From positions 7,334 to 71,333 of the forward strand of contig CAVWFK010000014.1 in assembly GCA_963754235.1 (NCBI GenBank): a stretch of DNA of 64,000 bases. The letters run 5' to 3'. The stretch comes from DATAYA01 sp963754235 (lineage in GTDB: Bacteria > Pseudomonadota > Alphaproteobacteria > Acetobacterales > Acetobacteraceae). The first letter of the stretch is position 1. The number at the start of each line of letters is the position of its first letter. The notes under the pieces were generated by a model. It made no database searches. It saw only the letters and a list, made by a program, of their open reading frames with translations, and was not told where the DNA came from. Positions 26,427-34,378 of the stretch are shown one piece after another. Position numbers and translations under genes: made by a program.

Positions 26427-27061
26427 GCGGGTCGGCCCGGCATCAGTCGGCGGCCGGCCAGCATCAGCAGCCGTCGCGCGGCGACGGCCAGCAGCAGATA
26501 GATCACCGTGACCCCGACATAGGTCTCGAACGCACGGAAGTTGCGCGACTGGATGAAGTCGGCGGCATAGGTCAAGTCGCGGACCGCGATCGTGGAGACG
26601 ACGGCAGATTCCAGCAGCATGATCACGACCTGGCTCACCAGCGCCGGATACACCGCGGCGATGCCCTGCGGCAGAACGATCAGCCTGAACACCGCGAAGC
26701 CGTGCAGCCCGAGAGCGCGGCCTGCTTCGTACTGGCCGACTGCGATGGAATCGATCCCCGCACGCACGACCTCGGTGGCGTAGGCGGCGAGGTTAAGTGT
26801 CATCGCGAGCGCGGCCGCTTCGAATGCAGTCAGCCGCGGTCCGACAACAGGGAGGGCGAAGAAGATGAAGAAGAGCTGGACCAGGAAAGGCGTGTTGCGG
26901 ACCAGCTCGACATAGGTGGCGACGACCGCGCGCCCGGCCGCAACGTTGCTGCGCCGGAGCGTCGCGGCTCCGATTGCAAGCCCGACCCCGCCGATGCCGG
27001 CGATGGCGGCCAGCACGACCGTGGTCGCCGCGCCGTGCAGAAGCAGCATGAAATCATCCAT
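26423..27061 (-). CDS. Polar amino acid ABC transporter permease
   Basis: The 212-residue partner permease has the same architecture: MDDFMLLLHGAATTVVLAAIAG, the motif VELVRNTPFLVQLFFIFFALP, and the EAA loop GQYEAGRALGLHGFAVFRLIVLPQG. It forms a heterodimer with the downstream permease in this transporter family. The stop overlaps the following start (ATGA), so the products are coupled. The binding protein is encoded 51 bases upstream across a short repeated segment. Confidence 0.9.
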   Translation of the reverse strand: MDDFMLLLHGAATTVVLAAIAGIGGVGLAIGAATLRRSNVAAGRAVVATYVELVRNTPFLVQLFFIFFALPVVGPRLTAFEAAALAMTLNLAAYATEVVRAGIDSIAVGQYEAGRALGLHGFAVFRLIVLPQGIAAVYPALVSQVVIMLLESAVVSTIAVRDLTYAADFIQSRNFRAFETYVGVTVIYLLLAVAARRLLMLAGRRLMPGRPA

Positions 27062-27068
27062 GCGCGTC

Positions 27069-27097
27069 CGCCTCGTCCCTCATTCGCCTCGTCCCTC
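27069..27097. repeat. Short direct repeat between permease and binding-protein genes
   Basis: The 13-base sequence cgcctcgtccctc occurs twice at 27069 and 27085 with a period of 16 bases. It lies between the binding-protein stop and the permease start. It may only be a small duplication; no function is evident. Confidence 0.6.
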
Positions 27098-27112
27098 CGC
27101 GTTGCACGGGCC

Positions 27113-27904
27113 TCAGAAACCGGCCGGCAGCGGTTGGCGCAGCCACTTCACCGCGATCGCGTTCAGCGAACCGTCCTGCTTCATCTTGGCGATCGCATCG
27201 TCCAGCGCCTGCTTGAACTGCGGCTCGTTCTTGTTGAGCCCGATGTGGTCCGGTGAGCTGAGCAGCTGGAACTTCTCGCGCGGCTCGATCGGCGGGTGGC
27301 GGGCCATGATTGTTGCGCCGACATCGTTGCCGACCGCAATCAGCTGCACCTGGCCCGCGAAAAAGGAGGCGATGACACTGCTGTAGTCGTTGAAGCGCTC
27401 GATGGTCGTGCCCGCGGGCGCCGCCTGGGTCAGAGAGGTGTCCTCCAGCGTGCCCTTGTTGACCCCGACCGATTTGCCCTTCAGGTCCGCCGGCCCGCTT
27501 ACCGCGACGCTGGCCGGGCCGAGCACGGCGATGTAGTACGGCGCATAGGCGGCGGTGAAGTCGATCACCTTGGCCCGCTCGTCGCTATAGCCGACGCTCA
27601 GCAGCAGGTCGACCTTGTGCTCGATCAACGTCGGGATGCGGTTTTGCCCCGTGATCCCGACCAGTTGCAGCTTTACACCGAGCGCGCTGGCCAGCCGTTT
27701 GCCGACATCGACGTCATAGCCCTGCATCGTCATGTCGGCTCCGGCGGAGGAGAACGGCGGAAAGTCCTCGAAGATGCCGGCCTTCAGCACGCCAGCCTTG
27801 CGGATGTTGTTGAGCGCGTCGGCGCGGGCGGGAGTAGCGCAGATCGCGCCCGACAGCAGGAGCGCAGCGGCAACGGCAAATCGCGTAAGGACCGCATATC
27901 TCAT
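27113..27904 (-). CDS. Amino acid ABC transporter substrate-binding protein
   Basis: The 263-residue periplasmic protein of binding-protein family 3 has a signal peptide, MRYAVLTRFAVAAALLLSGA, cleaved probably after ATPARA. The mature part begins DALNNIRKAGVLKAGIFEDFPPFSS and contains GYDVDVGKRLASALGV and DLLLSVGYSDERAKVIDFTAAY, the usual ligand-binding motifs. Two ATGs lie six bases apart; AAGGAG is placed correctly for the second one at 27904. It would feed the two permeases encoded downstream. Confidence 0.9.
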   Translation of the reverse strand: MRYAVLTRFAVAAALLLSGAICATPARADALNNIRKAGVLKAGIFEDFPPFSSAGADMTMQGYDVDVGKRLASALGVKLQLVGITGQNRIPTLIEHKVDLLLSVGYSDERAKVIDFTAAYAPYYIAVLGPASVAVSGPADLKGKSVGVNKGTLEDTSLTQAAPAGTTIERFNDYSSVIASFFAGQVQLIAVGNDVGATIMARHPPIEPREKFQLLSSPDHIGLNKNEPQFKQALDDAIAKMKQDGSLNAIAVKWLRQPLPAGF

Positions 27905-28165
27905 TGTCATCTCCTTCGGGGTGGTTGCGGAGCCGGCATTAGGATAGCGAAGACGTGTTGGCGGTGGCTGCGCTGCCAAGTATTACGGGTTGGCAAGGGC
28001 CAATTACATGGGAATTCATCAACGCTTGCTTCGCGGTTGGCCGAAGTCCGTTGCACGGCCACGATGAGCCGGCCCGGGGGTCCGCCGCGCTGACCACGAC
28101 GGAAAGCATTGCGAGTCGGCACCGTCGGGTCCGTCCGAGCGGGCCTCGGTGGAGATCAGCGGGCG
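27905..28165. other. Intergenic region, no recognised feature
   Basis: About 260 bases between the amino acid binding protein and the efflux gene. It is less GC-rich than the surroundings in its first part (27940-28030), which would fit a promoter for the binding-protein operon reading left. I could find no clear -35/-10 pair, hairpin or conserved coding sequence. Confidence 0.4.
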
Positions 28166-29716
28166 CTAACGCCTGACTGCCGCACCGCCCGCCTTCGACC
28201 GCGGCACCAGCCCCAACAGCGCGATCGAGCCGATCAGCACGACGCCCATGCCGAAGAAGCAATCGGCATAGGTCATGGTGTAGGCTTGGGTCCGCACCAT
28301 CGCCGCGAGCTTGGCCATCGCCTGGTGCGGGGCAAGCTCTGCTGGGGTTCCCCTGGCAATGAGCACGCTCGCCGCCCGGTCGAGCCAGGCATGCACGTCC
28401 GGAGAGGTGATCGTCAGGCGCTGCGAGATGATGTCGAAATGGTAGTGCTCGCGCATCGTCGTAAAGGTCGAGAGCATCGCGATACCGAGCGAACCCCCGA
28501 GATTGCGGAACATGTTGAAGAGCGCCGAGCCCTGCGCCTGATCGGCCCGCGCGAGGCCGCGGGTGGCAAGCGAGGAGAGCGGCACGATGATGAAGGGCTG
28601 GCCCAGCGCGCGGACGAGCTGCGGCAGCCTGAGCTGCGGCCCGGCCGTGTCCGGGCTCATATACCCGTTCATCACGCAGCTCACGCCGAACAGCAGGAAC
28701 CCGAAAGCCACCAGCAGCCGCGCGTCCACCCGCTTCATGATCATCGGCACGAACGGGATGATGAGGAGCTGCGGCGCCCCCGCCCACATCACCACCTCGC
28801 CGATCTGCAGCGCGTCGTAGCCCTGGACCTGACCGAGATAGACCGGCAGCAGATAGACCGAGCCGTAGAGCCCGAGTCCCATCACCAGCCCAAGCAGGGA
28901 CGCGGCACCGAATGCCCGCTGCCCGAGGAGGCGGAGATTGAGGAACGGCTCGCGGCGCAGAAGCTCGATCACGATGAAGGCGGGAATGGCGATCGCCGCC
29001 GTCGCCGCTGCATAGCGGATCCACTCGGTGGTGAACCAAGCCTTTTCCTCGCCCTCCTCGAGCATGGCGATCAGCGAGCCGAGCCCGACGGCCATGAACA
29101 GAATGCCCCACCAGTCGCCATTCCTGAGCAGGCGAAGTTGCATCTTCTCGCGCTCAACCCCGATCCAGACGGCGCCGATCACGGCCAGCGCTGGAATGAC
29201 ATTGATGAAGAAAATCCAGTGCCAGGACCAGGTATCGGTGAGCCAGCCGCCGATGGTCGGCCCGATCGCCGGCGCAAACGTCGCGGTCAACCCGAACATG
29301 GCGAGCCCGACCGGCTGGCGCGCCGGGGGCAGCTTGCCCAGGATGATCGTCAGCGCGGTCGGGATCAGCACGCCGCCCGTGAACCCCTGGCCGACGCGGA
29401 ACAGGATCATCTCGGTGAGGCTGCTCGCGGTCCCGCACAGCATCGAGAAGACCAGGAAGAGCAGGGTGTTCGCGATCAGGTAGAGGCGGAGCGAGAACAC
29501 CCGCGAGAGCCAGCCGGTGAGCGGGATCACCACGATCTCGGCGACGAGATAGGCGGTGGAAATCCAGCTCCCCTGGTCCGACGAGGCCGAGAGCCCGCCC
29601 TCGATGTCGCTGAGCGAAGCGTTGGTGATCTGGATGTCGAGCACCGCCATGAAGGCGCCGAGAACCCCCCCCAGCACCGCGATCCAGTCGCGGAGCGGAA
29701 CCTGATCCGTGCTCAT
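28166..29716 (-). CDS. DHA2-family multidrug efflux MFS transporter (EmrB type)
   Basis: The 516-residue inner-membrane protein has 14 hydrophobic segments in the DHA2 pattern. MFS motif C is FAPAIGPTIGGWL and the N-terminal membrane motif is AVLDIQITNASLSDIEGGL, typical of EmrB/HsrA proteins. With the membrane-fusion protein encoded 29 bases upstream it should form a drug efflux channel through an outer-membrane partner that is not encoded here. Repression by the divergent TetR protein is likely, because the operators lie in the promoter of the pair. The drug range is unknown. Confidence 0.92.
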   Translation of the reverse strand: MSTDQVPLRDWIAVLGGVLGAFMAVLDIQITNASLSDIEGGLSASSDQGSWISTAYLVAEIVVIPLTGWLSRVFSLRLYLIANTLLFLVFSMLCGTASSLTEMILFRVGQGFTGGVLIPTALTIILGKLPPARQPVGLAMFGLTATFAPAIGPTIGGWLTDTWSWHWIFFINVIPALAVIGAVWIGVEREKMQLRLLRNGDWWGILFMAVGLGSLIAMLEEGEEKAWFTTEWIRYAAATAAIAIPAFIVIELLRREPFLNLRLLGQRAFGAASLLGLVMGLGLYGSVYLLPVYLGQVQGYDALQIGEVVMWAGAPQLLIIPFVPMIMKRVDARLLVAFGFLLFGVSCVMNGYMSPDTAGPQLRLPQLVRALGQPFIIVPLSSLATRGLARADQAQGSALFNMFRNLGGSLGIAMLSTFTTMREHYHFDIISQRLTITSPDVHAWLDRAASVLIARGTPAELAPHQAMAKLAAMVRTQAYTMTYADCFFGMGVVLIGSIALLGLVPRSKAGGAAVRR

Positions 29717-29745
29717 TGCGCAGTTCCTCGCCGAGGGCCGGTGGG

Positions 29746-30963
29746 CTAGCCCGCCGGCCGTGCCGCAGTGTCGACCGTCGCCTCCACCGAAAGCCCTGGC
29801 CGCAGCGCGCTCACCATCGGATCGTCCGCCTCGAGCGCGATCTTCACCGGCACGCGCTGCACGATCTTGGTGAAATTGCCGGTCGCGTTCTCGGGTGGCA
29901 GCAGCGCGAATTGCGAGCCGGAGCCGGGGGCGAGGCTCTCCACCGAGCCGCGGAACTCATGTCCTGGGAAGGTATCGACCGAGAGCGTCACAGGCTGGCC
30001 CGGCGCCATCCGGCCGAGCTGTGTCTCTTTGAAGTTAGCCGTCACGTAGATCTGCCGGCCCATCGGCACCACCTGCAGCAGCGGCGTGCCGGGCGCGACA
30101 TAGGCGCCGAGCCGGACGCCACGGTTGCCCACCATGCCGGCGACGGGCGCCGTGATCACCGTGTAGGAGAGGTCGAGCCTCGCTCTCTGCAACTCGGCTT
30201 GGGCGCCCTTGAGTGCCGCCGCCGCCATCGCCCGCTCGGCCACGAGCACGCCGATCTGCCGCTCCGCCGCCGTGAGCGTCGCCTGATCGCCCACGAGCTT
30301 CGCCTTGCTCTCGTTCAGGCCGGCCGCGGTCCGTTGTGCCGTCTGCACCGTGCCGAAGCCCGTGCGGCTCAATTGGGCATAGCGTGTCGCATCGGCCTCT
30401 GCGAACGAGACCGTCGCCCGGTCCGCCGCGACCACGGCGCGGCTGGACTCGATATTCGCGACCTGCTTGGCGATCTCCGCGGCAACATTGCCCAGTTTCG
30501 CCTCCGCCGAGGCCACATCGGCTTCGGCCTTCGCGACTGCCGCCCGGAACGGTCGGTCGTCGATCTGCGCTATCGCCTGACCTGCCCGCACCGGCTGGTT
30601 GTCCGTTACGTCGAGTTCGGCGATCGTCCCCGCCACCTGCGGACTTACAGTCACGCTATCGGACCCGAAATAGGCATCGTCGGTTGAAACCAGGAACTTG
30701 TTCGCTTCCCACCAGCGATAGCCGCCGATCCCGAGGGCTCCGGCGGCGAGCAGCGCCGCCGCCCCGATCAGCCGCCGCCGGCGCCGAAGCCGCGGCAAGC
30801 CCGGCCGGGAGATCGCCTCGTGCGGCTGCTCGTGCACGCTCCCTGCCGGATCGAACGCGGTGATGGCACCGCCATCGCGCAGGCTCAGCCGCACCGGGAT
30901 CGCTTCATGCTGCCACTGGGGTGCGATCTTTTCGAGGGCCCAATCGGGGCTGTTCTGGTCCAT
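29746..30963 (-). CDS. HlyD/EmrA-type membrane fusion protein
   Basis: The 405-residue periplasmic adaptor has a 60-residue cytoplasmic leader ending in a basic run, one membrane helix (LIGAAALLAAGALGIGGY), a biotinyl-lipoyl-like half motif VSPQVAGTIAELDVTDNQPVRAG, a coiled-coil hairpin through the middle, and the second lipoyl half TAPVAGMVGNRGVRLGAYVAPG. It links the MFS pump to an outer-membrane channel. The long leader is unusual for EmrA and gives no known domain. First gene of the operon, with operators directly before it. Confidence 0.92.
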   Translation of the reverse strand: MDQNSPDWALEKIAPQWQHEAIPVRLSLRDGGAITAFDPAGSVHEQPHEAISRPGLPRLRRRRRLIGAAALLAAGALGIGGYRWWEANKFLVSTDDAYFGSDSVTVSPQVAGTIAELDVTDNQPVRAGQAIAQIDDRPFRAAVAKAEADVASAEAKLGNVAAEIAKQVANIESSRAVVAADRATVSFAEADATRYAQLSRTGFGTVQTAQRTAAGLNESKAKLVGDQATLTAAERQIGVLVAERAMAAAALKGAQAELQRARLDLSYTVITAPVAGMVGNRGVRLGAYVAPGTPLLQVVPMGRQIYVTANFKETQLGRMAPGQPVTLSVDTFPGHEFRGSVESLAPGSGSQFALLPPENATGNFTKIVQRVPVKIALEADDPMVSALRPGLSVEATVDTAARPAG

Positions 30964-30990
30964 TGAGGGTCTCCAGGGCGATGTGCCCCT

Positions 30991-31009
30991 AAACTGAACG
31001 GTCCAGTTT
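30991..31009. promoter_or_regulatory. TetR operator O1
   Basis: AAACTGAACGGTCCAGTTT is a near-perfect inverted repeat 28 bases upstream of the emrA-type start. It lies directly after the proposed -10 of the leftward promoter, so a bound repressor would block initiation. It shares its half-sites with O2 and O3. Confidence 0.8.
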
Positions 31010-31036
31010 GATAGGCGCCGCCGGGACCAAGATCAA
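31008..31036 (-). promoter_or_regulatory. Probable promoter of the efflux operon
   Basis: Read on the minus strand, -35 TTGATC (31036-31031) and -10 TATCAA (31013-31008) are separated by 17 bases. O1 begins at the -10 and O2 lies just upstream of the -35, so both operators flank this promoter. Prediction from sequence only. Confidence 0.5.
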
Positions 31037-31042
31037 CGCTGG

Positions 31043-31057
31043 ACTGAACCGTTTAGT
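31043..31057. promoter_or_regulatory. TetR operator O2
   Basis: ACTGAACCGTTTAGT matches the centre of the O1/O3 repeat in the opposite orientation with weaker outer bases. It lies midway between the two genes and may allow cooperative binding or looping. Confidence 0.65.
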
Positions 31058-31105
31058 ATGCCAAAATCGCAACCCACGGATGCTCCGGAGCGCAGCCGCG
31101 GGGCA

Positions 31106-31134
31106 TTGACAAAACTAAACGGTTCAGTTTATTG
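31106..31134 (+). promoter_or_regulatory. Probable promoter of the tetR gene
   Basis: -35 TTGACA (31106-31111) and -10 TTATTG (31129-31134) with 17 bases between them. The spacer is almost exactly filled by operator O3. Transcription would begin at about 31140, the first base of the start codon, so the message may be leaderless. Confidence 0.5.
31112..31130. promoter_or_regulatory. TetR operator O3
   Basis: AAACTAAACGGTTCAGTTT is an inverted repeat with the same half-sites as O1. It occupies the spacer of the proposed tetR promoter, which implies autorepression. Confidence 0.8.
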
Positions 31135-31139
31135 ACGCC

Positions 31140-31802
31140 ATGTCCCAGACCCAGACAGCCCCAGGCCTGACAGACCCGACCCCCAAGCAGCGGGATATCG
31201 CGGAGGCAGCGACGCGCCTTTTCATCACGCAGGGCTACGCCTCGGTGTCGATGGATGCGATCGCGCGCGCTGCCGGCGTCTCCAAGGCCACCCTCTATGC
31301 CTATTTCGCCTCAAAGGAGCGGCTGTTCGCGAACCTGGTCGGCGTGGCCTGTTCGCGCTCCGCCAGCGGGCTAGGCGAGCTCGCCGACGGCGGAGCTGAT
31401 CTTCGTACTACTCTGACCGAGCTCGGCGGCCGGGTGCTCCGATTCATGCTCGACGAACAGTCGCTCGCTATCTACCGCGTGGTGATGGCGGAAACGGTGC
31501 GGTTTCCGGAACTCGGCCGTGCCTTCTACGAGCGCGGCGCCGCCACCTCGCGCCGCAACTTCGCCGCCTGGCTCGATCGGCAGATGGCCGCTGGCAAGCT
31601 CCTCTCCCGCGATCCCGGGCTGGCTGCCGAGCAGTTCATGGGTTTGCTGCGCACGCATCTGCATATGCGCGCCCTGCTCGGGATCGGTCCCGCGCCTACG
31701 CAGGCCGAGATCGAGACCACCGTCACGGCGGCGGTTGAGACCTTCCTGCGCGCTTACGCGCCCACGTCCCCGCACACGCCCCCCGACGACCCCGCCGCTT
31801 GA
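31140..31802 (+). CDS. TetR/AcrR family repressor of the efflux pump
   Basis: The 220-residue protein has an N-terminal helix-turn-helix, RDIAEAATRLFITQGYASVSMDAIARAAGVSKATLYAYFASKERLF, close to the family consensus, and a C-terminal ligand domain of the TetR_C type (FPELGRAFYERG). It is divergent from the EmrAB-type genes, and three inverted repeats with the same half-sites lie between. The start is the ATG at 31140; no Shine-Dalgarno sequence precedes it, in line with the promoter position. Confidence 0.92.
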   Translation: MSQTQTAPGLTDPTPKQRDIAEAATRLFITQGYASVSMDAIARAAGVSKATLYAYFASKERLFANLVGVACSRSASGLGELADGGADLRTTLTELGGRVLRFMLDEQSLAIYRVVMAETVRFPELGRAFYERGAATSRRNFAAWLDRQMAAGKLLSRDPGLAAEQFMGLLRTHLHMRALLGIGPAPTQAEIETTVTAAVETFLRAYAPTSPHTPPDDPAA

Positions 31803-31923
31803 GAGCCGCGCGGGTGGCGCCCGTCCAACCCGAAACGCCGCGCACGCCGCGTGAAGCCGCCCCTCTGCACCGGCGGGTTCAGGCCAGAGGCGATCGCGTT
31901 TGCGGTTCTCTCGTTACGGATGG

Positions 31924-31939
31924 TGTGAAGTAGATCACA
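31924..31939. promoter_or_regulatory. CRP/FNR-type binding site
   Basis: TGTGAAGTAGATCACA fits TGTGA-N6-TCACA without mismatch. It is 95 bases before the start codon of the small exported protein. A match to a short consensus can occur by chance, but a perfect palindrome in an upstream region of a GC-rich genome is uncommon. Confidence 0.5.
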
Positions 31940-31970
31940 TAGCTTCGCCACGCCCCTTGGTAAGGCTGAG

Positions 31971-31999
31971 CCGAAGGCGACGAAACAAGTTGCCTTCGG
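31971..31999 (+). other. Stem-loop in the leader of the small exported protein
   Basis: CCGAAGGC at 31971 pairs with GCCTTCGG at 31992 around a loop of 13 bases. It lies between the CRP-like site and the start codon. There is no U-tract, so it is not a standard terminator; it could stabilise the message. Confidence 0.4.
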
Positions 32000-32034
32000 A
32001 CGGTTCGCCACTTCGAACCCAGGGGAGATCAACG

Positions 32035-32373
32035 ATGCGATGCATCCACATAGCCGGTGCCACCGTTGCATGCGGCCTAATCGCGACCGCCGCGAACGCA
32101 GACCGGTTGCATCCGGTCGAGGGGCGCACACTCGAATTCGGGCCGATGCATGCCTCAGTGTACTACACCAAGGACGTGTCGGGCGATCGGGTGGTCGCCA
32201 CCGTCGTCGCCGGGCCGGAGAGCACGCCGATCCGGCTCATTACCACTCTCCAGCCCGGCCAGTCGGTGATTCTCTCGGTTCCGGGCGCGGCCGGAACTCC
32301 GGCGGTCGGCTTCCGCCTCACGCGAGAAACCGGCGGTCTCGGCGTGTCCCCGCTTGGTGCTGCGGTCGACTGA
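32035..32373 (+). CDS. Small exported protein of unknown function
   Basis: The 112-residue protein starts MRCIHIAGATVACGLIATAANA, a clear signal peptide, and continues DRLHPVEGRTLEFGPMHASVYYTKDVSGDR, a beta-rich mature domain of about 90 residues with one initial Cys in the signal but none in the mature part. AGGGGAGA precedes the ATG. I do not recognise a named family. The CRP-like palindrome upstream suggests regulation by carbon or oxygen status. It stands alone between the TetR gene and the SDR remnant. Confidence 0.7.
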   Translation: MRCIHIAGATVACGLIATAANADRLHPVEGRTLEFGPMHASVYYTKDVSGDRVVATVVAGPESTPIRLITTLQPGQSVILSVPGAAGTPAVGFRLTRETGGLGVSPLGAAVD

Positions 32374-32468
32374 ATGCGACGCGCGCGGGCGTGATGGCCA
32401 CCTTTTTCTGCCACCGAACCGCCCGACCAGCGGCGGCGCGCGCAGGGCGCGGATGGGAGAGACTGAAA

Positions 32469-32966
32469 TTACGGTCCCCCGCGCCCACCGACCGCGCCAA
32501 ACACCTGCCCCGTGGAGTAGCTCGACTCCTCGGAGGCGAGCAGGACATAGAGCGGAGCAGGCTCTGCCGGCTGCCCGGCGCGGCCCATCGGTGTATTGGC
32601 ACCGAACTCCGGTAGCTTGTCCGTCGGTTGTCCGCCGGTGACCTGCAAGGGCGTCCAGACCGAGCCCGGTGCGACGGCATTGACGCGAATTCCGCGGCTC
32701 GCGAGCTGCGTGGCCAAACCCCTTGGTGAAGATCATGATCGCGCCCTTGGTGGCGGCGTAGTCGATGATGTTCTCCGAAGGATCGTACGCGTTGACCGAA
32801 GCCGTTTTGATGATCGTCGAGCCGGGCTTGAAATGCGGGATCGCCGCCTTGGTGAGCCAGAACATCGCGTAGACGTTGGTTTTGAAAATCGTGTCGAACT
32901 GCTCGGTGGTGATGTCGGGAATGGAGTTTTGCGAGATCTGCCTTGCCGCATTGTTGACCAGGCTGC
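32469..32966 (-). pseudogene. Short-chain dehydrogenase remnant, 5' truncated and frameshifted
   Basis: The minus strand begins abruptly at LVNNAARQISQNS, the NNAG-type motif that is normally near residue 130 of these SDRs, so the nucleotide-binding half is missing. The rest has the catalytic Tyr and Lys in IDYAATKGAIMIFTKG and then, after one extra base in a GGGGTTT run near 32718, LATQLASRGIRVNAVAPGSVW to the tail SYSTGQVFGAVGG. It resembles the YghA-like SDRs with an N-terminal extension. The truncation lies next to the transposase remnant, which suggests that the insertion removed the 5' part. Confidence 0.8.
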
Positions 32967-33184
32967 GGCTATGCCGGCCGCGGCAATGGGGCGCGAGTGG
33001 CGCAGAAACATGTGCCAGGCTCCCGCACCCGCACTCCGTTTCACAAGCCACTTGGTCGGCACCGCAGACGGTTTCGACAACTCCCCGGGCACTCAGCCCG
33101 CCATCTTCAGTAGCTTACCGATCCGGTGGGGGGCCGCAAAATCCCCCGAATCGAGGGTGAGTTGCGAATGTCGGGTTAGCCACC

Positions 33185-34020
33185 GGCGTTACCGACCCCC
33201 TGGACATGAAACGGTGGCACCGTGCTTCGCGCCTGGATCGCCGCGTAGCGCCGCGGTCGACGCATGCGTCGACCGGTCGCCTGGCGCACGCCGGCGACTT
33301 TGTGGCTGCTGAGGTTGTCGGCCATCACGATGTCGCCGGGCGCCAGTGTCGGCGCGAGGAACTGCTCGACCCAGGCCAGGAAGGACGGGCCGTCGATGGC
33401 GCCGTCCGGCACCAGCGGGGCGACCAGCCCGTTGTGCCGCAGGCCGCACAGAAAAGTCGTGGTATGCCAGTGCCCGTGCGGCACCGCGGCAATCAGCCGC
33501 TGGCCGCGCGGCGCGCGGCCATGCGTGCGCGCCATGTTCGTCGTGGCCCCGTTGATCTCCTTCGGAGCTCAACCATCGATGAAGAACTTGTGGCGTCGAT
33601 TCCCTCGCGCAGCGCCTGCCTCGGCGATATCGGCGCGGTCCTGTTCGGCCGCGCGGAACCGTTTTTTTGAGCGTCAGACCCTGCTGGGCCAAGGTTTTCC
33701 ACATCACCGGATGGCTGACCATGATGCCATGCTCGCGCGCCACCCAGGCCCGCAACTCCGCGATCGTCGCATCCGCCTGCTCGGCCACCCGCGCCCGCAG
33801 TGCCCCGTAGAGCGGCGCCAGGCGCGGCGCCACGTGGTTGTGCTGTGGCCCGGCCGTCGTCTCGCCGGTTTCGCGACATCGCGAGCGCACCTTCGACACG
33901 TAGGATGGGCTGACCCCCAACCGTGCTGCCCCCGCCCGATCGGCTCGCTCACTGCCGCCAACACGCGATCCCGCAAGTCCTGTCCGTAAGTCTGCCCCCG
34001 TCTCCAGCTCATCCTTGCCT
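33185..34020 (-). pseudogene. IS630-family transposase, decayed
   Basis: The pieces are in IS630 order: TYGQDLRDRVLAAVSE (N-terminal HTH, near 33990), ARLGVSPSYVSKVRSR, then HNHVAPRLAPLYGALRARVAEQ, ELRAWVAREHGIMVSHPVMWKTLAQQGLTLKK, and finally GQRLIAAVPHGHWHTTTFLCG with MADNLSSHKVAGV, which holds the second catalytic Asp. The first catalytic region reads FFIDG followed by a stop, and the final PPYSPDxNPIE block with the Glu is gone. At least two frame changes occur. It is a dead element and may mark a rearrangement beside hslR. Confidence 0.8.
33254..33275. repeat. 22-bp perfect palindrome inside the transposase remnant
   Basis: Each half is CGGTCGACGCA followed by its reverse complement, centred between 33264 and 33265. 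It lies where the transposase should encode the region after DNLSSHK, and the lost C-terminus begins there, so it may be part of a deletion or inversion junction. Confidence 0.8.
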
Positions 34021-34114
34021 CCGGCCCATGCCGGAAACCCTTCAATCGTACGACCAGCCCGATTCGAAACCCCCAAATCGCGATCTCCACATAGGGTTAT
34101 TCGGGGCTAGCGCG

Positions 34115-34375
34115 TCACGGCTCCTCGATCGTCTCGTAAAGTCGCCGCGCCTCCTCCGGCCGGCCGCGCCGCTCGGCAAGGGCCAGCACCCGCACCACAC
34201 GGACCCCGCCTGGCAAGGCGAGGGTCAGCACGTCGCCGGGCGAGAGCCGCGCGTGCGGCTTATCGGTCGGCTGGCGATTGACCCGCACCGTCCCGCCCAT
34301 GACCAGCGCCGCACAGCTCGCGCGGGTGCGCAGGAAGCGTGCGCACCACAGCCACTTGTCGAGGCGCTGCGGCAC
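34115..34375 (-). CDS. hslR: S4-domain RNA-binding protein (Hsp15-like)
   Basis: The 86-residue protein, MPQRLDKWLWCARFLRTRASCAAL onward, is a single S4 RNA-binding domain; Hsp15 of E. coli binds stalled 50S subunits that carry peptidyl-tRNA. The sequence GTVRVNRQPTDKPHARLSPGDVL is the usual second half. The start is GTG at 34375, three bases after the helicase stop and in the same frame, so the two genes are coupled. The helicase plus S4 pair is common in alphaproteobacteria. Confidence 0.88.
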   Translation of the reverse strand: MPQRLDKWLWCARFLRTRASCAALVMGGTVRVNRQPTDKPHARLSPGDVLTLALPGGVRVVRVLALAERRGRPEEARRLYETIEEP

Positions 34376-34378
34376 GGC

